A stretch of 64,000 bases of DNA from Streptomyces sp. YIM 121038 (GCF_006088715.1 NZ_CP030771.1:434001-498000); one strand, 5' to 3'; shown: positions 25,153-34,970, counted from the first letter of the stretch. A program made the numbers and translations. Notes: generated from the letters alone by a model not told the origin.

Positions 25153-25893
25153 ATGGCACACTCTCCGATCAGCATTCTCTCCCAGGTCGATTTCAATGGT
25201 GAGCCGCTCACCGAAGAGCTGCTCATGAAGACCTTCCACCAGCTGATGGACGAGCACGGCTACGTCCTGATGTGCAACGTCCGCGAGGAGTTCGACCCGG
25301 TGCGGTTCTGCCGTCGGCTCGGTCGCTTCGTGCCCAACTACACCGGCGCCGTCGTCGGTGACGTACGCCCCGAACCCGGGATGGACGACGTCTACCACGC
25401 GGGCAACACCCGGCCGCTGACCCCGCATTCGGAAGGGTACGACTTCGCCGTCGTCCCGCCGCGCTACATCGCGCTGTGGTGTGTCACCCCCGCCGAGGGC
25501 CCCGGCGGCGAGACGACGCTCGCCGACACCCGGCCCTGGGTCGAGGGCCTCACCCCCGCGGAGCGCGAGCGCCTGCGGGCGGACGCCTACGACTGGAAGA
25601 CCACCGAAGGCGTCCAGCGCCTCGGGCTCGACCTCAAGACCCGCCACCCCCTCCTAGAGGAGACCGATGGCGGACTCATCGTGCGCTTCAGCTGCAACAA
25701 CCTGATCCGGGACGACGACGATCCGGCCGTCGAGCTGCAACAGCGGTGGCACGCCGCCTTCGACCGGGAGCACGTGGCCGTCGACTACACGGAGCGCGAC
25801 ATGCTCGTGTGGGACAACTGGCGCCTGCTGCACGCGCGCAACGCCTTCACCGACCGCAGTCGTCATCTGCGGCGCATCCAGATCGCCGCCTGA
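25153..25893 (+). CDS. Fe(II)/2-oxoglutarate-dependent oxygenase (clavaminate-synthase-like, TauD superfamily)
   Basis: 246 residues. Iron ligands read as His92-x-Glu94 (TPHSEGYDF) and distal His227 (LLHARNAF), with the 2-oxoglutarate Arg in RHLRRIQ near 238-241. HxE instead of HxD is the feature of clavaminate synthase and arginine/enduracididine hydroxylases, so an amino-acid-type substrate is likely. ATG 25153 has GGAG 5 nt upstream. First gene of a six-gene operon; 113 bp separate it from panD. Probably hydroxylates or desaturates an intermediate made by the neighbours. Confidence 0.8.
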   Translation: MAHSPISILSQVDFNGEPLTEELLMKTFHQLMDEHGYVLMCNVREEFDPVRFCRRLGRFVPNYTGAVVGDVRPEPGMDDVYHAGNTRPLTPHSEGYDFAVVPPRYIALWCVTPAEGPGGETTLADTRPWVEGLTPAERERLRADAYDWKTTEGVQRLGLDLKTRHPLLEETDGGLIVRFSCNNLIRDDDDPAVELQQRWHAAFDREHVAVDYTERDMLVWDNWRLLHARNAFTDRSRHLRRIQIAA

Positions 25894-26006
25894 ACGCGGT
25901 CGTCACCGTCCGGCGCCCCGCGTCGCCGCCGACTCGCGCCCTCCTCCCCCGGCTTCGCCTCGCTCCGCTCTTCGAGCCACCGCTCCCCCCTTCCAAGGAG
26001 ACCCCC

Positions 26007-26444
26007 GTGTACCGCACCATGCTGCACAGCAAGATCCATCGGGCCACCGTGACCCAGGCCGATCTCCACTACGTCGGCTCCCTGACGCTGGACCGCGACC
26101 TCATCGACGCGGCCGACCTGTTGCCGGGCGAACAGCTGGACGTCGTCGACATCAACAACGGCAACCGGCTCAGCACGTACGTCATCGAAGGCGAGCGCGG
26201 CAGCGGTGTCGTCGGCGTCAACGGCGCCGCGGCACGGCTGATATCGCCCGGCGACCTGGTCATCCTCATCGCCTACAAGACCGTGCCGGAGGACGAGGCA
26301 CGGCGGTTACGGCCGCACGTCGTGTTCGTCGACGAGGACAACCGGCCGCTGGACATCGGCGCCGACCCCGCCCACGTGCCCACCGCCCCGGCCGCCGCCC
26401 CGCTGCTGCGCGGCGACACGCTCGCGCGGGGAGCCGTCCGATGA
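26007..26444 (+). CDS. panD: Aspartate 1-decarboxylase PanD with a TTA codon
   Basis: 145 residues. Start GTG 26007 with AAGGAG 6 nt upstream. Lys9, the self-cleavage site Gly24-Ser25 in YVGSLTLD, Thr57-Tyr58 in STYV and the pattern [17 protein letters not shown] are all present, so this is a pyruvoyl-dependent enzyme giving beta-alanine from aspartate. Its place inside a biosynthetic operon suggests beta-alanine is a building block rather than just for pantothenate. Codon 101 (26307-26309) is TTA, putting supply under bldA control. The stop overlaps the next start by ATGA. Confidence 0.93.
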   Translation: MYRTMLHSKIHRATVTQADLHYVGSLTLDRDLIDAADLLPGEQLDVVDINNGNRLSTYVIEGERGSGVVGVNGAAARLISPGDLVILIAYKTVPEDEARRLRPHVVFVDEDNRPLDIGADPAHVPTAPAAAPLLRGDTLARGAVR

Positions 26445-27823
26445 CGACCGCCTACTCCCGGCCCGCCGCCGACACGGCCACGCCCTCGGCCACCGGCGCG
26501 GACACCGGCCTCTGCCGCGTCCTCGTCCGGTACTACGACGAACTCGCCGCCACCCTCGACCACACCCGGCGGTCCAGTCGCACGGACGCCTTCAGCCCCG
26601 GCTGGGACCTGCCGCCCCTGAGCCCCGCCCTGGAGGTCTTCCTCGCCCCGGCCGCGATCAGCGCTCCGGAGCTGGGGACCTACGGTGACACCCGCCTGAC
26701 CCTGCTGAACCTGATGCACAACCCGGACACCCGGACCACCAAGACCCTCGCCTCCCTCATGATCGTGGCCCGTGCGGTCGCCCACATCCAGCGCACCGGC
26801 GAAGCCGTCATGATCATCACGCCGTCGAGCGCGAACAAGGCCACCGCCCTGCGCGACGCGGTACGACGGGCCCACGAGACCGCCCTGGCCGGTCCCGAGC
26901 AGCTGCGCATCGTGTGCGTGCTCCCCGTCGGCTCCTGCCACAAGGTGTGGCGTTCGCCGCTCACCGACGACGAGGCCCTGCGGGCGCGGAACCCGCTCGC
27001 CGTGCGTGACACCACGGGCGCCGACGAGGTCAAGAAGCTGGCGCGGGCCGTCGCCGACCAGGAGGCCGACGCCGTGTTCGCGCGGCACGGCGTACGGCTG
27101 TGGCACACCCTCGACCTCGACAACTACATCGTGGCCGACACCGCGAGGGCCCTGTTCGAACGCGACCGGCTGCCGTCGGTCCCGCGCGTCCACGCCCACG
27201 CCGTCTCCAGTGCCTTCGGGCTGCTGGGCCACTTCTACGGACAGCAGCGGCTCACCGGCCGCGCCTGGCCCGACACCGGAGCCCGGTACTTCCTGGTCCA
27301 GCACCTGGACACGGCCGACATGGTGGCCAGTTACCACCGCGGGGCCTTCGACTACCGGCCCGCGTGGCAGTACGAGGACGGCGTCTACACCCAGGACGCG
27401 GATCCGCGCTTCCCGCAGCGGGCCTTCGCCCCCGACGAGCGGCTCGACCCCACCTTCTACACCCGCGCCCCCGTGACCTCGACCCGGATGAACGAGATCA
27501 TCCGGCACCAGGGCGGCGGCGGGATCGTCGTCTCCCTCGCGGAGTGCCTGGACCGCTACCCGTACCTACGGCGTCTGCTCGCCGCCGTGGACGTCGAACT
27601 GCCCGCCGATCCACGGCAGTTGCGGGAGTGGTCCCTGGTGATGGCGCTGACGGGCGTCCTCAACGCGCTCGACCGCGGTCTGCTCGACGGACCCGAGGTG
27701 CTCGTCCACGGCTCCGGCTCGTACCACGCGGGCCACTACCGGCCGCCCGAGAGCCACCAGGTGCGTCCGGTCACCGGTTACGAGGACCTGCGCGACCTCG
27801 TGCACGCCGCGGCGAGCGGCTGA
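26441..27823 (+). CDS. Fold-type II PLP-dependent enzyme homologue (threonine-synthase-like)
   Basis: 460 residues. The segment [16 protein letters not shown] has Lys101 in the position of the PLP Schiff-base lysine (S-x-K-D-R pattern of the PALP fold), and [15 protein letters not shown] has Asn132 in the substrate/cofactor loop usually written TSGNxGxAxA. Later [15 protein letters not shown] fits the third core strand. The C-terminal 200 residues are family-specific. The sequence reminds me of the DUF6002 group. A beta-substitution or elimination on an amino acid is the family chemistry; real substrate unknown. Between panD (overlap) and the acyltransferase (9-bp gap). Confidence 0.6.
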   Translation: MTTAYSRPAADTATPSATGADTGLCRVLVRYYDELAATLDHTRRSSRTDAFSPGWDLPPLSPALEVFLAPAAISAPELGTYGDTRLTLLNLMHNPDTRTTKTLASLMIVARAVAHIQRTGEAVMIITPSSANKATALRDAVRRAHETALAGPEQLRIVCVLPVGSCHKVWRSPLTDDEALRARNPLAVRDTTGADEVKKLARAVADQEADAVFARHGVRLWHTLDLDNYIVADTARALFERDRLPSVPRVHAHAVSSAFGLLGHFYGQQRLTGRAWPDTGARYFLVQHLDTADMVASYHRGAFDYRPAWQYEDGVYTQDADPRFPQRAFAPDERLDPTFYTRAPVTSTRMNEIIRHQGGGGIVVSLAECLDRYPYLRRLLAAVDVELPADPRQLREWSLVMALTGVLNALDRGLLDGPEVLVHGSGSYHAGHYRPPESHQVRPVTGYEDLRDLVHAAASG

Positions 27824-27832
27824 GGGCCCGCC

Positions 27833-29086
27833 ATGACCACGCAGCAGGACGCCGCACGTCCCGCGGTCGCGGCCCCGCCGTCCGGTGCCGCCCGGCCCGG
27901 CGGCGGGGCCGCCCCGGCGCCCCCGCATCCGCTCGGCCCCCTGCGGGCCAGGCTCGCCTACTGGTGGAACAACACCCCGTCCCCGGCCGGGCGCGCCGCC
28001 CGCCGCGCCGCCGACGGTCTGCCCGGCGGCGCACCGGCGCTCGTCTCCCACACCTCGGCCGACGGTGTGACCATCGCCTACGCCGGCCTCCCCGTCGGCC
28101 GCACCAACATCCTGCAACTCCTGGAACAACAGCGGGCGCGGCTCGGATCGCCGACGACGCACCGCACGGCGGCCACCGTCACCCGGCGCGACCTCGCCCC
28201 GGGCGTCCGCGGGGACGCCGACCTCCTCGTCCTCGGGGCCGAGGAGCACCGGCTGCGGCGGCTGCCCGACCTCGGCACCGTCACCGCGCCGTTCCGTCTG
28301 CACCTCGTCGTGGACGTCCCGGACACCCACGAACAGCTCCAGCGGCTGATCTCCAAGCGGGAACGGTGGCAGTTCCGGCGCGACCAGAGGCAGCGCGGCT
28401 GGGTCCTGGAGGAGGACCCGTCCCCGCGGGCCCTCGCGTTCTTCTACGAGCGTCTGCACACGCCGACCATGCGGCACCGGCACGGCGAACGCAGTCGCAC
28501 CGAACGGTTCGAGGTCGTCCGGCACGCCGTGCTCCCGCGCGGCACGCTGTTCTTCCTCAACGAGGGCGGGACGCGGGTGGCCGGAGCGCTGTGCCACTGG
28601 TCGAAGGACCGCCGCACGCTCACCACCCGGCTCCTCGGCGTCCTCGACGGACGCGAGGAGCACTACCGCAGCGGCGCGTTCAAGGCGCTGTACCACCATC
28701 TGCTGCGGTGGGCCTGTGAACACGGCGTGCCGCGCGTGGACTTCTTCGGCACCGAGGCGTTCGTCAGCAAGGGGATCTTCCAGTGGAAACGCAGGCTGGG
28801 CGCCCGACCCGAGCTGCCCGCGAACCACTTCGCCACCAAGCGCGTGCGGATCTACCCACGGCGCGACACGCCCGCCGTCCGCGACTTCCTCGTGGCCAAC
28901 CCCCTGCTGCGGATCGGCCCGCGCGGCGGCCCTCTCACACCGGTGTACTTCACCGACGACGACCGCCCGCCCCGCCTCGACCTGAGCGCGCGCTGCCCCG
29001 GCCTCGCCGCCCCGGAGACGGTCCACCTGGACACCTTCCTGGCGGCGGACCTGCGGCGATCCAGTCCCCCTGGAGGCTCTGCGTGA
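27833..29086 (+). CDS. GNAT/FemX-like acyltransferase (BioF2-type)
   Basis: 417 residues. A Pro/Ala-rich N-terminal 35 residues precede two GNAT-like lobes. The conserved block ALYHHLLRWACEHGVPRVDFFGTEAFVSKGIFQWKRRLG, read as CEHGVPRVDFFGTEAF then VSKGIFQWKRRLGA, is the C-terminal signature of FemAB/BioF2 acyltransferases that join amino acids from tRNA or CoA donors to amines. It may condense beta-alanine or another amino acid. The stop overlaps the next start (GTGA). Confidence 0.65.
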   Translation: MTTQQDAARPAVAAPPSGAARPGGGAAPAPPHPLGPLRARLAYWWNNTPSPAGRAARRAADGLPGGAPALVSHTSADGVTIAYAGLPVGRTNILQLLEQQRARLGSPTTHRTAATVTRRDLAPGVRGDADLLVLGAEEHRLRRLPDLGTVTAPFRLHLVVDVPDTHEQLQRLISKRERWQFRRDQRQRGWVLEEDPSPRALAFFYERLHTPTMRHRHGERSRTERFEVVRHAVLPRGTLFFLNEGGTRVAGALCHWSKDRRTLTTRLLGVLDGREEHYRSGAFKALYHHLLRWACEHGVPRVDFFGTEAFVSKGIFQWKRRLGARPELPANHFATKRVRIYPRRDTPAVRDFLVANPLLRIGPRGGPLTPVYFTDDDRPPRLDLSARCPGLAAPETVHLDTFLAADLRRSSPPGGSA

Positions 29087-30183
29087 ACCGGCCGCACGAT
29101 GTCGTCGTCCTCGGCACCGGCGCCTTCGCGGGCGCCCTGGTACGGGCCCTCGCGCAGCGGGCGAGCGGGCCGACCCGGGTGCACCTCGCGAGCCGGGACC
29201 GCGACCGGGCCCGGAACCTCGCCGGGCTCGCGCAGGCGCACGCCGTCCTCGCCGACCGGCCCGTCCGGTTCCGCTGCCACCGCCTCGACGTCGGGGGCGG
29301 CGCCGATCTGCGGCCCCTCCTGGCCCGGCAGCAGCCGCACGTCCTGGTGGTCTGCACCTCCGACGTCTCGCCCGCCGAGACGCGGGGGCCCGCCTCCGCC
29401 TGGACCGGGCTCGTCCGGGCCGCCGGGTTCGGGGTGACGCTGCCGCTCCAGGCGGCGACGGCGCTGCGGGCCGCGTCCGCGAGCGCCGAGGCGAGCCCCC
29501 GTACCGCGGTGGTCAACGCCTGTTTCCCCGACGCCGTCAACCCGCTCCTGTACGCGGCGGGGCTGCCGGTGCGGTGCGGTCTCGGCAACGTCGCCACGCT
29601 CGCCGGGCTGCTCCGGCGCGACCTGTTCCTCGGTGACGAGTCACGGCTGAAGGTGCTCGCCCACCACGCCCTGCTGCACAGCCCGCCGGCACCCGCCGAC
29701 GAGGCCCGGGCCTGGCTCGACGACGAGCCGCTGACCACGACGTACGAACTCCTGGAGCGCGGCCGCCGGCACCCGCGCGCGGACCTCAACGAGATCGGTG
29801 CGGTCGCGGGCGCCGTCGTCGTCGACGCGTTCGCACACCCGCGCGCGCCCCGAGCGGCACACGTCCCTGCACCGGATGGGCTCCCCGGCGGCTATCCGGT
29901 CCTCCTCACCGGCCACAGCATCGCCCTGCGGCTGCCGCCGGGTCTCTCCGCACGCCAGGCGGTCGCCCGCAACGAGCGGTGGTCCGGCCTCGACGGCGTC
30001 ACCGTGGACCGGCGCGGCGAGGCCCGCTTCACCCCCACGGCACTGCGAGCGCTGCGCGAGCACTGGCCCGACGCGCCCGCGGCCTTCGCCGCGCGGGACG
30101 TCGAGGAGCTGCGCACGCGCCAGCTCGCGCTCCGCGACCGGCTGCGCGGGCTGCCGCAGGCGCCCGTGGCGATCCCCCTCTGA
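29083..30183 (+). CDS. NAD(P)-binding dehydrogenase (saccharopine-dehydrogenase-like)
   Basis: 366 residues from GTG 29083, coupled to the preceding stop. N-terminal Rossmann motif VVVLGTGAFAGALVRAL (GxGxxxG type), HLASRDRDRARNLA for cofactor ribose recognition, then HVLVVCTSDVSP. The C-terminal half has a substrate domain with VVNACFPDAVNPLLYAAG. It resembles saccharopine-dehydrogenase-fold or opine-type enzymes that reduce imines or oxidise amino acids. Part of the beta-alanine cluster; 83 bp before the asparagine synthetase gene. Confidence 0.6.
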   Translation: MNRPHDVVVLGTGAFAGALVRALAQRASGPTRVHLASRDRDRARNLAGLAQAHAVLADRPVRFRCHRLDVGGGADLRPLLARQQPHVLVVCTSDVSPAETRGPASAWTGLVRAAGFGVTLPLQAATALRAASASAEASPRTAVVNACFPDAVNPLLYAAGLPVRCGLGNVATLAGLLRRDLFLGDESRLKVLAHHALLHSPPAPADEARAWLDDEPLTTTYELLERGRRHPRADLNEIGAVAGAVVVDAFAHPRAPRAAHVPAPDGLPGGYPVLLTGHSIALRLPPGLSARQAVARNERWSGLDGVTVDRRGEARFTPTALRALREHWPDAPAAFAARDVEELRTRQLALRDRLRGLPQAPVAIPL

Positions 30184-30266
30184 CAGCGGCCGGGGCCCTC
30201 CCCGTACCGGGGACGCCCGCCCGACACCCAGCGTCCGCCGCACCGGCGGGCGCGGAAAGGACGCCC

Positions 30267-32096
30267 ATGTGCGGCATCGTCGGCTGGACCGACTTCACCC
30301 GCGACCTCGGCCGGGAACAGGCCACCCTCCAGCGCATGACGGACACCATGGCCCTGCGGGGCCCGGACGACAGCGGCACCTGGCTCGGCCCGCACACGGC
30401 CCTCGGCCACCGGCGCCTGTCCGTCATCGACCTGGAGGGCGGCACCCAGCCGGCCGTCGCCGCGGCGGGCGCGCACCGGGAGCCCGTGGTCCTCGTCTAC
30501 AGCGGCGAGGTCTACAACTTCCGCGAGCTGCGCACCGAGCTCATGCAGCGCGGTCACCTCTTCACCACGCGCTCGGACACCGAGGTCGTGCTGCACGCGT
30601 ACCTCGAATGGGGCGCGTCCTGCGTGGACCGGTTCAACGGCATGTTCGCGTTCGCCGTCTGGGACGCCTCGCGCGAGGAGCTCGTCCTCGCCCGCGACCG
30701 CATCGGCGTCAAGCCGCTGTACTACTTCGCCTATCCGGGCGGCATCCTCTTCGCCTCCGAGCCCAAGGGCATCTTCACCCACCCCCTCTTCCGGCCCGTC
30801 GTCGACGAGGAGAGCCTGCCCGTCCTCTTCAACGCCCGCCTCGCCCTGCCCGGCGAGACGCCGCTGCGCGGGCTGCGCGAGCTGCGGCCCGGACACGTGC
30901 TGCGCTTCTCCCGGAGCGGCGGACACGAGTATCCGTACTGGCGTCTGGTCAGCCGTGAGCACCGCGACGACCTCGCCACGACCGTCGCCACGGTACGGGA
31001 GCTCATGGAGGACATCGTCGAACGGCAGCTCGTCGCCGACGTGCCGCGCTCGGCGATGCTGTCGGGCGGCCTGGACTCCACCATCATGTCCGCCCTGGCC
31101 CACCGGCGCCTGAGCGACGCGGGCGAGGGGCCGCTGCACACCTTCGCCGTGGAATTCGCCGGGGACGACACGGACTTCAGGCCGACGGAGCTGCGGCCCG
31201 AGCGCGACGCCCCCTACGCCCGGCTCGCCTCCCGCTACCTCGGCACCCGGCACCACGAGGTCGTCCTGCGCACCGACGACGTGCTCGCGGCCCTGCCGAC
31301 CGCCCGGCGCGCCCGCGACCTGCCCTCCCTCGGCCAGTTCGACACGTCGATGCACCTGCTGTTCAAGGCCATCCGCGGCGAGTCGACCGTGGCGCTGTCC
31401 GGCGAGGCCGCCGACGAGGTCTTCGGCGGCTACCCCTGGTACCACGACGAACGCCTCGTCCGGCGCGACCGCTTCCCCTGGCTCGGGGACGCGCCGCGCC
31501 TGGCCGACGCGTTCGCCCCCGACCTGCACCGCCGCGTCCGCCCCGCCGACGCCGAGCACGACCGCTATCTCACCCTCAAGGCGGAGGTGCCCCGGCTGCC
31601 CGGCGAGGAGGGGCTCAACGCGCGCATGCGCGAGGTCATGTACTACAGCCTCAAGGGTCCGCTCGCCTATCTCCTGGACCGCAAGGACCGCATGAGCATG
31701 GCGGTCGGCCTGGAGGTGCGGGTGCCGTACTGCGACCACCGGCTGATCGAGTACGTGTGGAACGTCCCCTGGGACATGAAGAACGCCGACGGCCGGTGGA
31801 AGAGCCTGCTGCGCCTGGCCTTCGCCGACGTGCTGCCGCAGGAGACCCTGGACCGGCCCAAGAGCGGCTACCCCGGGACCCATGACCCCGCCTACAACGC
31901 GGACGTCATGCGCTCCATCGACAAGATCCTCAGCGATCCGTCCTCACCCCTGCACGGCGTCTTCGACCCCCAGCGCATCGACGCCCTCACCCGGACCGGC
32001 TCCAAGACGATGACCTGGCTCAACTCCAGCCATCTGCTGCTGCCCATCCTGGAGGTGGACGCGTGGATGCGTGCGTACGGGGTCGCTCTCGCCTGA
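30267..32096 (+). CDS. asnB: Asparagine synthetase-type amidotransferase
   Basis: 609 residues. Class II glutaminase with nucleophile Cys2 (MCGIVGW), RGPDDSG and YNFRELR; synthetase domain with PP-loop SGGLDST near residues 266-272 and ALSGEAADEVFGGYPWY. Because Cys2 is intact it is a true glutamine-dependent amide former, unlike beta-lactam synthetases, which have lost it. In this operon it may convert a carboxylate of the pathway product to an amide, or supply asparagine. ATG 30267 has AAAGGA upstream. Last gene of the operon; the next gene is convergent. Confidence 0.85.
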   Translation: MCGIVGWTDFTRDLGREQATLQRMTDTMALRGPDDSGTWLGPHTALGHRRLSVIDLEGGTQPAVAAAGAHREPVVLVYSGEVYNFRELRTELMQRGHLFTTRSDTEVVLHAYLEWGASCVDRFNGMFAFAVWDASREELVLARDRIGVKPLYYFAYPGGILFASEPKGIFTHPLFRPVVDEESLPVLFNARLALPGETPLRGLRELRPGHVLRFSRSGGHEYPYWRLVSREHRDDLATTVATVRELMEDIVERQLVADVPRSAMLSGGLDSTIMSALAHRRLSDAGEGPLHTFAVEFAGDDTDFRPTELRPERDAPYARLASRYLGTRHHEVVLRTDDVLAALPTARRARDLPSLGQFDTSMHLLFKAIRGESTVALSGEAADEVFGGYPWYHDERLVRRDRFPWLGDAPRLADAFAPDLHRRVRPADAEHDRYLTLKAEVPRLPGEEGLNARMREVMYYSLKGPLAYLLDRKDRMSMAVGLEVRVPYCDHRLIEYVWNVPWDMKNADGRWKSLLRLAFADVLPQETLDRPKSGYPGTHDPAYNADVMRSIDKILSDPSSPLHGVFDPQRIDALTRTGSKTMTWLNSSHLLLPILEVDAWMRAYGVALA

Positions 32097-32127
32097 GCGG
32101 AGCGCGCTCGCGGGGCGGCGGGCCGGG

Positions 32128-32625
32128 TCAGGCGGTGGGGGCACCGGCCACGCGGCGCTCGCCGCCGTTGCGCTCCTGCCAGAGCCGGTACACCGCGGTG
32201 GCGTCCTCGCGCGCGTCGTGGCGCATCGGCAGGCGCCGCTCGGTGTAGTGCTTGGCGAACTCGGCGTAGAAGGTGTCGAGTTCGAAGTACTTGCGGTCGT
32301 CCACGTAGTGGGGCTCGTAGGCGTCGCGGGTGGTGAGGAAGACGACCTCGTCCGGTGAGCAGTAGTAGAGCGAGCCCAGGCACATGGGGCAGGGGTGGGC
32401 CAGGACGTAGATGGTGGTGCCGGTCAGGTGCTCGGTGCCCAGCTTCGTGCAGGCCTCGCGGATCGCGAGGATCTCGGCGTGGGCGGTGGGGTCGCCGGTC
32501 TGGGCCACCCGGTTCGGGGACTCGGCGAGGATCTCGCCGTCCTTGACGATGACGGTCGCGAAGGGGCGGCCGCCCTCGGCGACGTTCTGCCGGGCGATGT
32601 CGATGGTGCGCTGCGCGAAGTCCAC
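32128..32625 (-). CDS. Nucleoside/nucleobase deaminase (guanine-deaminase-like)
   Basis: 165 residues. Zinc-binding HAE (His49, Glu51 as catalytic acid) and PCPMC (Cys79, Cys82) of the CDA superfamily. Size and the segments RPFATVIVKDGEILAESPN and YEPHYVDD fit guanine or related base deaminases better than TadA. GTG 32625 has GGAGG upstream. It follows the carbonic anhydrase and cyanase genes on the same strand, an unusual companion that suggests nitrogen salvage. Confidence 0.8.
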   Translation of the reverse strand: MDFAQRTIDIARQNVAEGGRPFATVIVKDGEILAESPNRVAQTGDPTAHAEILAIREACTKLGTEHLTGTTIYVLAHPCPMCLGSLYYCSPDEVVFLTTRDAYEPHYVDDRKYFELDTFYAEFAKHYTERRLPMRHDAREDATAVYRLWQERNGGERRVAGAPTA

Positions 32626-32744
32626 GGGAGTCCTCCAGAAGGGAGCGGGTGCTGCCGCGCCCGTTTCCGGGCGGGGCGTGCGGAGAGGGGGCCGGGGCGG
32701 GCCTGACGGGGTCGTGGTCCGGCCCGCCCCGGTGTCCGGGCTGC

Positions 32745-33215
32745 TCAGAAGGGCTTGGTCGGGAGGTACTTGCCGTCCAGGGTGATGACCGCGCGCTCGC
32801 CGCCCTCGGGGTCGGCGACCTTCTTCACGTCCAGCTTGAAGTTGATCGCGGAGATGATGCCGTCGCCGAACTCCTCGTGGACCAGGGCCTTGAGGGTGGT
32901 GCCGTAGACCTGGAGCATCTCGTAGAAGCGGTAGATCGTCGGGTCGGTCGGGACGCCTCCGGGGATGGAGCCGCGGGTGGGGATGGTCTGCAGCAGCAGC
33001 GCCGCGTCGTCGTCCAGGCCGAGCAGTTCGGCGACGGCCTGCGCGGCGGGCTCCGGCAGGGCGTGCTGGCCGAGGACGGCGGCGGTGACGAACGCGACGG
33101 ACAGGCCCGCGGCGTCGGCGATCTGCTGCCAGGACAGGTCGCGGCGGGTCTTGGCCTCGACCGCGGCGATCGCGAGCTGCTGACGGGCGCTGTTGTCGAA
33201 CTGGGCGTGCACCAT
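32745..33215 (-). CDS. cynS: Cyanate hydratase (cyanase)
   Basis: 156 residues, the full family length. Catalytic residues Arg96, Glu99 (IYRFYEML) and Ser122 (GIISAINF) fall at the same numbers as in the E. coli enzyme. It converts cyanate and bicarbonate to ammonia and CO2 in the cytoplasm as a decamer; the N-terminal helix-turn-helix-like domain is present. AAAGGA precedes the ATG by 10 nt. Lies between the carbonic anhydrase and deaminase genes. Confidence 0.95.
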   Translation of the reverse strand: MVHAQFDNSARQQLAIAAVEAKTRRDLSWQQIADAAGLSVAFVTAAVLGQHALPEPAAQAVAELLGLDDDAALLLQTIPTRGSIPGGVPTDPTIYRFYEMLQVYGTTLKALVHEEFGDGIISAINFKLDVKKVADPEGGERAVITLDGKYLPTKPF

Positions 33216-33318
33216 GAGAGGGGTTTCCTTTCGTACGGCCCGTCCCCTGGTTGTCGCGGGGATCGGGCGGAGGGGCCCCGGGGGACCGGGCGGGCCGGGC
33301 CGGGAGGGGGAAGGCGGG

Positions 33319-33921
33319 TCAGGCCGCGAGGGCCGCCGGGCGGGCGTCGGCGGTGAGCTCCTCGACGGTGCCGGTGGGGATGTCGAAGACCCAGCCGTGC
33401 AGCCGTACGCTGCCCTCGGCCAGGGCGCGGGCCACCGCGGGGTGGGTGGCCAGGTTCGCCAGCTGTGCGGCGACGTTCTCCCGGATCAGCGCGGCGATCC
33501 CGTGGCCGTCGTCGGTGGCCGCCGTACGGGCCCGGGCGGCATCGGCGTGGCGCAGCCATCCGGCGATGGCCGGGGCCCCGCTGAGGTCGTGGCCTTCGGC
33601 GAGGGCCGTCATGGCTCCGCAGGCGGAGTGCCCGCAGACGACGACGTCCCGTACGCCGAGGACGGCGACCGCGTACTCGATGCTGGCGGCGACGCCGTCG
33701 GCGCCGGGGGTGTGGGCGGGGACGAGGTTGCCCGCGGTGCGGATGACGAACAGTTCGCCGGGGTCGGTCTGGGTGATCAGCTCGGGGACGACGCGGGCGT
33801 CGGAGCAGCCGATGAACAGCGTGCCGGGCTGGTGGGTGGTGGCCAGGTGGGCGAAGAGCCCGGCCCTGGCGGGGAAGGCCTCCCGCTGGAACCGGTCGAT
33901 TCCCTGGGCGAGGTGACGCAT
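33319..33921 (-). CDS. cynT: Beta-class carbonic anhydrase of the cyanase unit
   Basis: 200 residues from ATG 33921 (GGGAG 8 nt upstream; a start 15 codons earlier lacks one). Zinc ligands Cys39, His98, Cys101 and the Asp41-Arg43 dyad ([17 protein letters not shown]). It hydrates the CO2 released by cyanase, keeping bicarbonate available. First gene of cynT-cynS-deaminase and divergent from a LysR regulator. Confidence 0.9.
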   Translation of the reverse strand: MRHLAQGIDRFQREAFPARAGLFAHLATTHQPGTLFIGCSDARVVPELITQTDPGELFVIRTAGNLVPAHTPGADGVAASIEYAVAVLGVRDVVVCGHSACGAMTALAEGHDLSGAPAIAGWLRHADAARARTAATDDGHGIAALIRENVAAQLANLATHPAVARALAEGSVRLHGWVFDIPTGTVEELTADARPAALAA

Positions 33922-33981
33922 GGCCCTGACTCCCTTCGTTCGGTCTGTCGGTCGGGCCGACGTCATTCACTGTGCACGACC

Positions 33982-34038
33982 TGCACCTATAGCGTCCAAG
34001 ACCTGCTATCACTCGCTGCTATTGCTCCCATCTATAGT
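33982..34038. promoter_or_regulatory. Divergent cyn promoter with LysR-type inverted repeat
   Basis: TGCACCTATAG near 33979-33989 and CTATAGTTGGGTGCA at 34032-34046 form an interrupted inverted repeat around the 124-bp divergent region; direct TGCTAT elements lie between. TATAGT (34033-34038) sits 7 nt before the LysR ATG and should be its -10 box, so LysR binding here would be autoregulatory. Confidence 0.55.
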
Positions 34039-34045
34039 TGGGTGC

Positions 34046-34939
34046 ATGAAGCCGGAACTGCGTCATCTGCGCTACTTGCTCGCGGTCGCCGAGCACGCCA
34101 ACTTCACCCGCGCCGCCGAGGAGCTGCGCATCGCGCAGCCCACCCTGTCCCAGCAGATCAAGCAGCTGGAGAAGGCGGTGGGCGTCCAGCTCCTGGAGCG
34201 CACCGGCCGCACCGTGCGCCTGACCGACGCCGGGGCCACCTACGCCCACTACGCCCGGCGCGCGCTACGGAACCTCGCGGCGGGCGAGCGTGCGGTCCTC
34301 GACGTGCGGGACCTCTCGCGCGGGCACCTCCGCCTCGCCGTCACCCCCACCTTCACCGCGTATCTCACGGGACCGCTCGTCGCCGGCTTCTACACCCAGC
34401 ACCAGGGCATCACCCTGGACGTGCGCGAGATGACCCAGGACCGCATCGAGGCCGACCTCCTGGCCGACCGGCTCGACCTCGGGATCGCCTTCAGCGGCGA
34501 CCACCTTCCGGGCATCGAGGCCACTGCCCTGTTCACCGAGGCGCTCAGCCTGGTCGTCGGCCCCCACCACCCCGACCTCGGCGCACCCGGGCCCCTGCCC
34601 GTCACCGGCCTCGGCGAACGTCATTTCGCGCTGCTCAGCGGGGACTTCGCCACCCGCAGGCACATCGACCAGCACTTCGCCGACCACCACGTGCGGCTGC
34701 GCATCGCGCTGGAGGCCAACTCCATCAACGCCCTCACCGAGATCGTGGCGCGCGCCCCGCTGGCCACCGTCCTGCCCGACGCCATCGCCCACGACCACAC
34801 CCATCTCACCCCCATCCCCCTCACCCCCGCGCTCCCCTCCCGCACGGTCACGCTGCTGCGCCGCGAAAGCACCTATCGGAGCGCCGCGGCCCGTGCCTTC
34901 GCCGAGCGGGCCGTCGCATGGGCGCAGGCCCTGACATAG
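34046..34939 (+). CDS. LysR-family transcriptional regulator of the cyn genes
   Basis: 297 residues. N-terminal helix-turn-helix HLRYLLAVAEHANFTRAAEEL then RIAQPTLSQQIKQLEKAVG, and a periplasmic-binding-like effector domain from residue 90. Divergent from carbonic anhydrase/cyanase, the same layout as cynR-cynTS, so cyanate or bicarbonate is the expected effector. No Shine-Dalgarno; TATAGT 7 nt upstream implies a leaderless mRNA. Confidence 0.88.
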   Translation: MKPELRHLRYLLAVAEHANFTRAAEELRIAQPTLSQQIKQLEKAVGVQLLERTGRTVRLTDAGATYAHYARRALRNLAAGERAVLDVRDLSRGHLRLAVTPTFTAYLTGPLVAGFYTQHQGITLDVREMTQDRIEADLLADRLDLGIAFSGDHLPGIEATALFTEALSLVVGPHHPDLGAPGPLPVTGLGERHFALLSGDFATRRHIDQHFADHHVRLRIALEANSINALTEIVARAPLATVLPDAIAHDHTHLTPIPLTPALPSRTVTLLRRESTYRSAAARAFAERAVAWAQALT

Positions 34940-34970
34940 GGCCGCTCCCGCCCCGTCTACGCTACGGCCC

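Noticed and set aside
25153..32096. Clavam or clavulanate-type cluster because of the clavaminate-synthase-like oxygenase and Asn-synthetase homologue
   Set aside because: No carboxyethylarginine synthase or proclavaminate amidinohydrolase, and the synthetase keeps Cys2, unlike beta-lactam synthetase.
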